A stretch of DNA of 64,000 nt from Ascaphus truei. Its lineage: Eukaryota > Chordata > Amphibia > Anura > Ascaphidae. Positions 55,312 through 64,000 of this stretch are shown here, one piece after another. The stretch spans positions 1 through 64,000 of the forward strand of contig WSYH01000138.1 in assembly GCA_036426205.1 (NCBI GenBank), given 5' to 3'. Within the stretch, counting starts at the first letter, position 1; the number at the start of each line of letters is the position of its first letter. A program made the position numbers and the translations under genes. Under the pieces are notes generated by a model. The model made no database searches, had not been told where the DNA came from, and worked only from the letters and a program-made list of their open reading frames with translations.

Positions 55312-57490
55312 TGAGAACCGGGGCTGCAGAAATCAAAATGGCACCAACTCGCGCCTGATAACAGCGTGATCTCACGGCACCATGGTAGAGGAGGCGGAGA
55401 GGAGATATTGCCTCCCCTGCATATCCAGCCCCCCCCCCCCCCACAGAGCCGAGTGATCACTGCGGAGTTCCACCAGGTGGTCAGAGGTAACAAGGAATTC
55501 TACTCGGGACTCCGACGTGGCAGGAGCAAAAACAAGATGGCCTCCATACCTCTTTGACAAGGAAGCTGGAGGAGCAGAGAGAAGCAGCGCACCGGATGCA
55601 GCTGCATTTGGGTCGGCGGGACCACTAGAGTGCACCGTCTGGTCTCACCCCAGAGGTCTGGCTGGTAGTCAGAGCTCACAGCCAAACTGCTTGTATCTAA
55701 AAACCAAAATCCTCAAAGAAAAGGGCATCCGGTACTGCTGGACATTCCCCTTCGGACTATTAGTGATCAAAGGTGGTGGGTGGTGACTATGAGATCGCTC
55801 AAGGAAGGGGAAGAGTTTCTGAAAAAAGTGGAGATTAAATCTGATTTTACTCACCGTGCTAAGGAAGATCCTGCTCCGGAGGTGTCCTGATGGGAAGTTA
55901 GGTGCTCAACACGTGGTCGGATTGAAATGGCGGCCAATTAAGGCCTAAAAGAGACAATGTTGCGGTTCTGAGACAATCAATTGACTTTTAAAGTGGCATC
56001 TCCACTCCACCACAGTATCCCTATTAGAAGTATCCCTGCCATGGATTTTGGTCCAGGTCTCTCGGATGATACACACCAAAAGGTCTAAAAATATGATGAG
56101 TGCGGGAGCCCGAAAAGAAAAGCCAGGATGGGAGCAGAGTTTATCCAGAGTCCGCGAGCCAGTGGCTTGTGCCGGATGAAGATCGTCGGCCTGAAGCAAG
56201 GATCATGTGGAGAAGGTTAATGGCGGCATCCTGGAGATGTCTGCAGCAGTCTCAACATGGCTTCTCGTGCCAAATAAGATAGAGAAGCAGCGGAAGGTTC
56301 GCTGAAGCCGGTGGGCACCTGCCTGGGCTACTTCCATGTCCCACTCCCTTGGTGCTGGGAGTAAGACTACCCCTGATACCAATAAAGTCCCTTAGGATGC
56401 CGGACGTCCTCAACGTTTGGTACCTTGGGTCCTATTATGTTGGGGACCGGGGGAGGAATTGTTTCCCAAGGGCAGATGAGTCTAGGCCACATATGGCCAA
56501 AGTGGACTCGGGTTGCGTGTTTATGTTTTCCCATCCTTCCCATATGTTTGGTCCTTCCCCCCCTCTCAGTTTGTCTTGAAGGACAAGATGAATTTCAGAA
56601 GCGGGAACTCCTGTGTGGTCCTAATATGGAGGCAATAGAGGTAAGCAGACACCCCCCATAATCACATGTCGATAACAATCATATCACACAATGTGAAAGA
56701 CCAGTGCAAATGATGGCTGGCACTCTTAAAACTATAGGGAAAAGAAAGCTGATGTCATCCTACAGGAGACACATTTCAGCACATCCAGTGAGCAGTTCTG
56801 CTCCACAATAGATTCCCGTTAGTAGACTGAGAAAAGATTTTTCTGGCAGCATCAAAAAGCTCAATCCGCACAACATTAAAGGAGAATGCATATAATATCC
56901 TGATGAGGTAGTATCTTACGCCACTTAAATTATCCAAATTCATCCCAGGTTACTCCCTATTGTGCCCCAGACAATGTGGAGAGACAGCAGACTTGCTGCA
57001 CATGCTGTGGTCTTGCCCTCGTTTTACTCCCTTATGGGAACAAATTAAGAATTGGCTTCAGAGGATTTTGAACCTCATAATCCCATTGAACAGACCATTA
57101 CAGGGTAAATCCAGAAAATGGATTGCCCATTTTTCTACAGCAACGAGGTGCGAGATCGCAACATTATGGAAACAAAATGAGATTCCGAGCTTGGCCAAAA
57201 TTAGGAACAAAATTTGGTTTGTATGCCAGATGGAGAAGTTAATAAGTCTTGTGAATGACTCTGGTGATAAATTCCCAAAAGTCTGGTTTCCATGGTTGGC
57301 CCAGATGGACATCCAAGGAGTGAATGCCACCACGATATTGCTTTGTCCTAGTCCTAGATGCGTTCCCCTTTGACTAGTGATAGGAGTGTTAGGGCAGAAG
57401 GATGAGAATGGGACTGCACGGGAGCCAGAATAAGCCAATTACAACAAGAGCTAAGCCAAATTCTGGACGCTTCCACAGGCAACGGGAACA
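55312..57490 (+). mobile_element. L1/Tx1-type LINE, internally deleted
   Basis: 55312-56650 is GC-rich leader/ORF1-like sequence without an intact frame. At 56748-56774 the frame reads ADVILQETH, the start of an L1-type AP endonuclease. Within about 150 bp the sequence passes to the C-terminal end of ORF2 (56960-57373), so nearly all of the endonuclease and the whole RT core are missing. The 3' flank at 57490-57545 is A- then C/T-rich. The order 5' leader, short EN, ORF2 end suggests one internally deleted copy. Confidence 0.6.
56960..57373 (+). pseudogene. L1/Tx1 ORF2 C-terminal zinc-knuckle region
   Basis: The 137-residue frame begins CPRQCGETADLLHMLWSC, a C-x3-C-x7-H-x4-C knuckle followed by PxFxPLWxQI. 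Together these are the diagnostic C-terminal signature of L1-clade ORF2 proteins. The rest (KWIAHFSTATRCEIATLWK, KIRNKIWFV) resembles the far C-terminus. The upstream RT is absent and the ATG is incidental. In intact elements this part aids RNA binding during target-primed reverse transcription. Confidence 0.75.
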
Positions 57491-59019
57491 AATAAAATAA
57501 GATAAGACAAAAATGACCTTCATCACACCCCCTCCCCCCCTCTCCATTTCCCCGTGGTTATTTCTTTATGATTTGTATATGCTATTTGTGTTATTCAGTG
57601 CTACCAATACATTTTGTTTGAAAATATGAATTGGAATGTCTTATGTTTTAAGTCCAGAATATCGCTAAAAATTTAAGTTACAAAAAAAAAGAAAATGTAT
57701 ATTTTTGTGAGAAATAAACACAACTCACTTCTTCCTATGAAAGAAAACTACAGTCATGTTTATACTTCACAATTATCTACTGTAAAAACTAGAAGCCGGT
57801 GTGTTTGTAGAAACAGTAAAGCGTACATAAAATGCCCCAAAAAACGGTGCTTTTGTCCACCTGAGTACCATGGTTTAACTTGGATTCTTATTTTACCTGC
57901 AACTGTCAAAATTCTAATTGTAAAAGGCCTTTTCATTTTGCAGAAGAAAAGTGGGTATATTTGGGGCGACAGTGCCAAGCTGCCTTTGTTGCAAACCAGA
58001 AATTCCTCCTTTGTTTTGCCGATTTCAATTACAGGGTGATGTAGCAGACCAAAGCTTTTTGACATTCGGTAAATACAGAGGCTTTCATTTCAAAAAGCTT
58101 TTTCTTTGCTCCCCTTTGGAGTGAATAATTTACATGTGTACGCTTTTTTCTTTCTTTTTTTTATTATTATTATTATTGAGGGCGCAGTGTGACTGCAGAT
58201 TTCTCTGAAAGCCTAAGAGTTTTCAAATGCAAGGGAGGGCCCAGCTAGATGCTTTGATTACACTAAACTACTTTCTCAGTGTTATTTTAAAGAAAGGCAA
58301 CAAAATCTCCACATGTGCAAGATGATTTGATTCAACCTTCCTCGGGGTCGTTGTAGAAAAATCAACAACTCCATTATATCCTGAATGCTTCCTTGGTTTT
58401 GTAGATAATGACAAACAAACAGACATCTGAAAAAGGACATGTTAGATGTTGAAACATTGTGTACAGAATCAGATGTTGAAACCTGGTGTGCATGTTACAC
58501 CAGTAAAGAACTGTCAAGACCGATCATTAAAAAGTATCACAGCCGGCAAACGGATAATCAATGTATCTATTCTTGATCTTTAAAGGTGCGGTTCACCTGG
58601 GAATTTTGTTTCCTTCTGGCATGAAGCACGGGGAACTTCGGAGCTGAACCGCGTTCATTTTAGATCTGGGACCCCCTGCTTCGGAGATACTTCGGAGAAT
58701 CATTCATTGATGTAATTTTCATCCTTTGACCCACGTACGACGGTGGTGAGCAAAGTGACAGCAAATAAGTAGTATGCCCAATTTTTCCTCCATCTTCAAA
58801 ATGATACCCTACCAGAGCCAAAGACCCCTATTTAATATAGTGAGAAGTGGGTTCCCACAGGTAACAAGCACCACAACACCTGTAGCTTAGGCAAGATCTC
58901 ACAGAGGAGGTGTGGGGGGGGGGGGGGGGGAAGCAGTGCTACATAAAGATAGAATGAAAGTTCTCTATATCAATCCCAAGAAAATGCTCTACTTCAAGGA
59001 GCATTTATGATGTGTTAAG
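57491..59019. other. Non-coding, one shared repeat block
   Basis: A TTA microsatellite lies at about 58160-58178. CTTCGGAGCTGAACCGCGTT ... GGGACCCCCTGCTTCGGAGA at 58635-58690 is the third copy of the block seen at 20565 and 31600. A G-run lies at 58914-58930. The ORF at 57695-58039 has no recognisable domain; I do not call it a gene. Confidence 0.4.
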
Positions 59020-59023
59020 CATG

Positions 59024-60139
59024 TGTAACACTGTCCCTTCTGATCCCTCGGTTCCCTGTATTCCCCTCCTCTCACCCGATGGCGTTGCGGAGGGATGCTA
59101 GGGCGTAAGGCAGCTGTGGGAGATGTGGGTGGCGCGTGGCTGCAAGAGAGGGCGAGTGCATCGCCAAAGGCTCCCGCCATCTTGGAATGCAATTGCACAT
59201 GTGTGAGATGCCGCGCATGCACAGGAGTAGCGCAAAGCGGCGGCCAATAGGGAAAGGCTCAAGACAGGGACTACATGTCCCATGAGCCTCAGGAACGGAC
59301 GTCACATGGTGCACATAAGCCAATAGGGCTGCGAGGATTCCCTGCAACTTAGTAGATACATTTGGCATGCTGCAAGCCACGCCAGTCGGAAGAGGGACCT
59401 TTGAGGAGTAGGTAGTGTCCTGGGAGCAGTGCTCCCCTGGACTAAGCCCGCTCTTCCCCCTTAGGCCCCAGTTAGGCCCCGACTCACTGTAACTTGTGGT
59501 TGCTATAGGGAAGGCCCATAGTCAGCGACCTTTCCCAGTAGCTGCCTATAGTCAGGTACAGCCCCGGTGAGACACCACGTGGTGACTGCGGCCTGTGGTC
59601 TGGCACCAGACCAGCTATGCGGTAAAGACGGTAGGGTGATTATTATCCACGCCTGAATTCCCCCCCACACGGAGGCGGACGCCATCGCGGCCGGCAACGT
59701 TGGATCAGGCGGATCCTCTTTGTCATTCTGCAATACCTGGGTGATGGAGCCCCGGGCAGGTACCTAACCAAGTGCACTAACACTCCATGGGATAGCGCTA
59801 TCTCCAACACTTTGGGTGGGCCTTGACTTTGGGAAAAGGGACTATCAGGGAATTGGTGCCTGGCCCCCAATGTACTCTGGGGACACTCACTTTTGGTATC
59901 AGGCTGGGAGCTATATTACTGTGGGGTACAGGGTACCCATATTATTTGTGTTCAGTAAAAGGTTGTTAGCATATATATTTGTGTACATATATCATTATTA
60001 TTGTTCCTATAAGGGTATATCCCACCAAGGCTGGATCCCTTGCAGGTGGAGGTGCTGTCACTATAAGAATCAGGTACACTCCAGGCTCCCAGCGGCGGAG
60101 GTTCAGGGCTTCTGTGAACCACAGGTAACGCGCGCTACA
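59024..60139 (+). repeat. Solo LTR related to the gypsy LTR (1116 bp)
   Basis: It starts TGTAACACTGTCCC and ends AACGCGCGCTACA, with CATG repeated at 59020-59023 and 60140-60143 (4-bp TSD). Blocks CAGTTAGGCCCC, CGGATCCTCTTTG and CGGGCAGGTACC correspond in order to blocks in the LTR at 27968-29458 read on its minus strand. Both therefore belong to one gypsy lineage but to different subfamilies. An AGTAAA at about 59951 is the only poly(A)-signal-like motif seen. The orientation is assigned by that correspondence. Confidence 0.65.
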
Positions 60140-60185
60140 CATGTTTTACCTTGCTTCTCACTTTAACATATAAGGCGGTATGACA

Positions 60186-60242
60186 AATGCAGGTGTTGAA
60201 CCAGCAACTCTTGCCTCCTAGCCACGCGCTCTAATGCAAGCT
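60186..60242 (-). repeat. tRNA-like fragment
   Basis: On the minus strand TTAGAGCGCGTGGCTAGGAG, GCAAGAGTTGCT and GGTTCAACACC resemble the D-arm end, anticodon arm and T-arm (B box) of a tRNA; the seven-base loop TTCAACA is present. The acceptor stem cannot be closed, so this is a tRNA pseudogene or SINE head and not a functional gene. Confidence 0.35.
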
Positions 60243-60249
60243 AAATTTA

Positions 60250-61040
60250 AAGCAGCAGTCCAAGCTGCTGTTTTCATTTTTTATTTTTTCCCTTTAAAAT
60301 GTACATCAATACAATCCACACAATGATAAGTAATTAGCTAAGTTGTCGCTCGATCCGTTCTCCTGTGTAAAGATCCGTCGGAGATCCGTCCACACACCCC
60401 ATAGCACAACTCCATCCTGCCTCATGGCCAAACTCTTGCCGAGCAGCGCTCCACCGGCACCTTCCGCGCGGCCATGCATGCTCCCCGTCATCCCGCGTAT
60501 GCGCGCCGCATGGCTGGAGAAACCAGCCCGCCTCCGATACCATCCCGTCAGCACATCAGTAATGCGCAATGCGCGTGCCCTGCACGCGGGCGGCGTGCGC
60601 ACGCAGCTAAACAGAGTCTGACTTCTCTGCATCAGACACCAGCTGCTGCTAATCCTCTCTCAGCTTATCACTTGACCACCAATTGCTGAATCCTCCTCCC
60701 TATTGTCATCCCATTGGTTCCTGTTGGTATTTATGCTCAGTCAGCCCCTTGACAAGATGGCTGAGCATAATAATTCTTTCAGTGTGAAGTGTTCACTGCA
60801 TTCCTGCATCTCTGCCTTGTTACATTGTCCTGTGATTTCCTCTATTAGTATGGAGCTGGTGATTAATATGCTTTGCAGAAAATAGCCCCTCATGTAGTGA
60901 TATATATATATTTATAGTTTAAAAAATGGGGAGGGGGTACTGCGTGCATGTGTATTTGGAGGGGGTGTAGCGTATGTATGTCTTGTGTATTTCTGAATGA
61001 CAAAAACAGTTTTGCATAGAAAAACAATGGAAAAAAACTA
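60250..61040. other. Non-coding; CpG-rich then ordinary sequence
   Basis: 60340-60610 is CpG-rich and open in several frames on both strands, without a domain. No termini were recognised. Confidence 0.35.
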
Positions 61041-62470
61041 AATAAAGGAACTTATTATATAAGGAGATCCCCTGACGAAGTGACCACGTGTCACGAAACG
61101 CGTTGGGAGGAGGAGCCTAGTATTTTGAGCCATCCCAGCACCTGTAGTCCTGACGCTAGGAGAGTTCCCTGCATCACTGACGTCACACGCCGAGTCGACA
61201 GCGTGTTTGCGTGCAGTGATCCTCTCCATTGTGCTGATAGGAATTGCAAGCTGCGGACGGCATTCGAGAGAAGTACGATCCATTATTGCACCATTGGGGG
61301 TGCCACAACGGAACCATCCCGACGCCATTGAGGATTGAGGTTGATCCCAGCAAGCTGTCTCCACGCGGGGTTCGTGAGAGGAGTAGAGGAGAAGGGGAGC
61401 CATTACAGATTCTCTCCATTGAACATACTGGCGTACACTATGTGAGTAGGATTCTTCATAATCTTAGATAGGGCTCTGATTGTAGAAATACGCTGCGCAA
61501 TCAGGTGTGTCTGTCATCTGTATTTCAGACGGTGTATCTATCTGCATTAAGGACACCATCCCATCTGGAGCATCTTTATCCAAGCCCAACTACCATCTTA
61601 AAGATCAGAGACTTCCTTTAGGATCACGGTATCTTGGACTTACTGTATAGCGCTGGGGACTTTATATTTGTTTGTGCACTATAGTTATCAGGTTTGGAAT
61701 AACCTGTCATTATTGTCACCAAGCTGCTTGTTTCACAGATTTTGTTCTCACTTTGATGTTTGCATTAGCATAGATTATTGTTTAGCACATTATTGTTAGC
61801 ACTTAATACTTTATTCAGTGTAGGTTAGCGCTTTTGGAGGGGTTATTTTCTTTGTTTTGTCCTAAGTTTATCGTATGTTAATTGTTATACAGTATATAGC
61901 TATCAGTGTGTGTGTACAGTATATGTATGTGTATGTGTTTGTGGGGGTGTAACATTCATATGCGTGTGTTGTGGCTCTCGCAATATTTTGGATGAAGACA
62001 TTTTTTATAAAACGGCTCTTCTTCCTTGAGAGGTTGCAGACCCCTGTCCTAAGGGATGAAGTGACACTGCTAGAGGTATAAGTTATCCATATAATGTGTG
62101 AGCCCTTTATGGAGCCCAATTATCCCTTGGCTTATGCTTCATCTTTAATGTTATGTTCTGTGGGCGCTACTGAGTTATGAGCTGTTTGTTTACAGTTGCC
62201 TGGTGACGGTTATTGTGGTTGATAGGCTCAACAAGTCAGGTGATCATCAAAGGCACGGACGAGCATTTGTGGAGTTTTACTTCTATCCGGGTTTGGACGT
62301 TGCTGATGGACGTCCCCCAGTTTTTCTGGGGAAGGTATGTTACTACTGACTGGGATTTAATTGCATTGCAATGTATGATTATGGTGAGTATTGGATGTTA
62401 AAGTTTTACTTGATATCTATAATAAAATACATGATTTTTTAAATTAAATATTGTAGTGCTGGGACAATAT
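61041..62470 (+). mobile_element. Penelope-like element 3' region
   Basis: It begins with a hammerhead-type motif (61068-61108), continues with CpG-rich then AT-rich non-coding sequence, and ends around TATAATAAAATACATGATTT (62420). This is the same order as in the arms of the palindrome. No RT or endonuclease frame is present. TSD and exact ends were not found. Confidence 0.5.
61068..61108 (+). ncRNA. Minimal type-I hammerhead ribozyme candidate
   Basis: Stem I is TCCC (61068-61071) with GGGA (61105-61108). The core CTGACGA (61072-61078) is followed by one extra A. Stem II GTGAC/GTCAC (61080-61084, 61090-61094) is perfect with loop CACGT. GAAA (61095-61098) leads into stem III of two pairs (A-T, C-G) with loop GC. 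Predicted cleavage follows T61104. All invariant core bases are present; the extra A is the same oddity as in the palindrome copies. Confidence 0.6.
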
Positions 62471-63290
62471 ATTTTTTGTATTGCTTAGGCCACTTCTGTG
62501 TTGAGTAACTATCCCTGTGTCACATACAATTCCACCTGGATTAATAATTAGGGGTGCTGTCCATATCTAGAATTGTTTTATCCAAAAACAGCATCGTTTT
62601 GACTATAACGGCCATTAGTTATAATTATATGTAAACGAGCCATTCCTTTAGCAACTCCTATCCACAAAAGTTCGGTAACGTGGGGACTTAACATAAAGTT
62701 AGTTAGGTCATATCTAAACTTGGCCTTACAAACATAAGGCCCTGAAATGGGGCGTTTGCAGTGTCTGACTGGGTCCAACACCACAGTTAGGTAACATAGC
62801 GTTATTTCCCACTCTTTTTTTTTAACTTTAATTAAACAACTTTTTCGGGGAATGTTTTCCTTGCAGCTTCTTCTCAGCAGACAGGCAATCTACATAGTGA
62901 GTGCAGACAATGGCATGTTAGATTTTTTTTAAGGCGAAGCGGGGGTACAGTATTTAATCAATTTCATTATAATGTAAAAGTCTCTGCAATTTTGCACAGC
63001 GTGAGTGCTGAACATTACTCTGTATCTCCACACGGCTGAGTCTTTAATCAACTGTGAAATCATCAGGGAAATTAGGAATATGAGATTTTGCATTCAACAG
63101 TGGGGTGGCCAGAAGCTATCAGAACTCTGAGCAAATCTCCACCCTGGTAGTTCCCATAACCTGTGCTTTTATACAGCTGGGGTAGTGTTTTCATTATACT
63201 GTATGGTATTGTCTTAATTTATGTGTACTCTTTTGTTATACAATGGTATTGTTCTCCCTCCTACATTGTACTGGGCTGCGGAATATGTTG
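62471..63290. other. Non-coding, no recognised feature
   Basis: No gene, TIR or array was recognised. Confidence 0.4.
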
Positions 63291-63295
63291 GCGCC

Positions 63296-63832
63296 TGTGA
63301 CAGAGGCCTTAACCCCTGTCTAAAAAGGTCTTCCAATAAAAAGCCTGGCTGATGAGTCCAGCAGGGAGCAGGTTAATTGCAGTTACAGACAATTAGCCAG
63401 TCTCATCAGTCAGGTAGAAAAGCCTTCTAAGTAAACTGAAGGGGATCTCTCTAGCATTAAGGAAGTGGGTGCTGTTAGAGAGTGATCCCAGGGAACCAGC
63501 CCCTTTATTCCAGGACGCAGCAGACCCTGGAACTCGCCAGAGGGTGCACCCCACGGACACCAACCCAGATCTGCACTGATATACAGAGCCCATGGTAACA
63601 GGTACCTCTTTTTGTACCTCTTTTGGGGTCAGAGGTTGGTAAGAGGCTTATCCTCCCAGCCCTGCAGATAGGGACTGGGAAGTGTGAGTTAGCCCTTACA
63701 AAGGAGTAGGCTGTTTATTTGTATGCTGCCTTAAAGCTCTGTTCTTTTGATGCTATGGGCTGAATAAAAGCCAATGTTTATTTCTCCGAAATCTATGTCT
63801 CCTTGATTATACCTCTGCACTCGTCTCCTACA
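63296..63832 (+). repeat. Solo LTR, family B (537 bp)
   Basis: It starts TGTGACAGAGGCC and ends CGTCTCCTACA, with TSD GCGCC at 63291-63295 and 63833-63837. A poly(A) signal AATAAA lies at about 63762-63767, 65 bp before the end. It is homologous to the minus strand of 50434-51312 (for example GGAACTCGCCAGAGGG, GTGTCCGTGGGG in reverse, and AATAAA-AGCC). No internal coding region is next to it, so the element was reduced by LTR-LTR recombination. Confidence 0.85.
63758..63772 (+). promoter_or_regulatory. Poly(A) signal in a small hairpin
   Basis: GGCT-GAATAAA-AGCC: a 4-bp stem with AATAAA in the loop. The sister LTR at 50434-51312 has the equivalent GGCTAATAAAGCC, split by a MITE. Confidence 0.5.
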
Positions 63833-63837
63833 GCGCC

Positions 63838-64000
63838 CTACAAATAAAAGCTGATAATATTAATATGTGCAGACTTACTATTGTACCATTATTGTTTAAA
63901 GGGGCAGTTCATTCTAGGACAAACGTGAACTAAGGACAGTGGCAAGTCAAGTAGGATAAAATGTAGCTGATCGTGAACTATAAGTATAATTGAAAGTAAT
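63838..64000. other. Non-coding, no recognised feature
   Basis: Nothing was recognised to the window end. Confidence 0.4.

Noticed and set aside
57695..58039. 114-residue ORF MYIFVRNKHNS...
   Set aside because: No recognisable family; AT-rich context. Could be an exon in principle, but nothing in the sequence supports it.
60186..60242. Functional tRNA gene
   Set aside because: Acceptor stem does not close and the 5' half is missing; only a tRNA-like 3' portion remains.
60306..60632. Overlapping ORFs on both strands in CpG-rich sequence
   Set aside because: No domain, no consistent coding bias for one strand, and no splice or promoter context that I could support.

Overview
This is a transposon-dense, non-coding stretch of a vertebrate nuclear genome, most likely from an amphibian (frog or toad). 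The inference rests on the repeat mix: CR1-type and L2-type LINEs, an L1/Tx1-type LINE and a MIR-like SINE (vertebrate), together with Penelope-like retroelements carrying hammerhead-type motifs, Harbinger-type and hAT-type MITEs, and a Ty3/gypsy element with a PNMA-like gag. The species cannot be named from sequence alone. I found no convincing host protein-coding exon, no rRNA and no functional tRNA. Nearly all coding signal belongs to decayed mobile elements. A 6-base N gap lies at 40131-40136.

Layout. 1-5.5 kb: an hAT MITE with an 8-bp target-site duplication (TSD), a CA/TC microsatellite complex, an internally deleted L2-type LINE, a CR1 3' end and a Harbinger-type MITE. 7.2-11.1 kb: a Penelope-like element (PLE) arranged as an inverted head-to-head pair, flanked by a 14-bp TSD. 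13.4-16.6 kb: a second inverted PLE pair that is almost all palindrome (arms of about 1.48 kb, 36-bp centre), flanked by a 15-bp TSD. 16.7-22.6 kb: Harbinger-type and other TIR elements and low-copy repeats. 22.6-29.5 kb: a minus-strand Ty3/gypsy element with its 5' LTR (27968-29458), gag, protease, reverse transcriptase, RNase H and integrase, broken by stops and frameshifts and lacking its 3' LTR. 29.5-33 kb: a piece of a second LTR family and a CR1 relic. 33.3-36.2 kb: a 37-bp tandem array interrupted by an hAT MITE and by an L2 fragment that itself carries a foldback MITE. 36.7-38.1 kb: an hAT MITE beside a TIR element containing a 48/49-bp minisatellite. 39.9-50.1 kb: tandem duplications, further MITEs, PLE fragments, and a 0.7-kb segment present twice. 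50.4-51.3 kb and 63.3-63.8 kb: two solo LTRs of one family in opposite orientation, each with its own 5-bp TSD; the first has a MITE inserted at its poly(A) signal. 53-57.5 kb: nested MITEs, a MIR-like SINE and an internally deleted L1/Tx1-like LINE. 59.0-60.1 kb: a solo LTR with a 4-bp TSD. 61.0-62.5 kb: a PLE 3' region with the cleanest hammerhead-type fold outside the palindrome.

The most unusual feature is the pair of PLE insertions. In both, two 5'-truncated copies point outward from a central junction, and one long TSD flanks the whole complex. Both therefore look like single integration events that produced inverted dimers, with a short asymmetric tail on one side. The element 3' regions carry minimal type-I hammerhead-like folds (61068-61108, and both palindrome arms). 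All function statements are inferences from motifs; no database search was possible.
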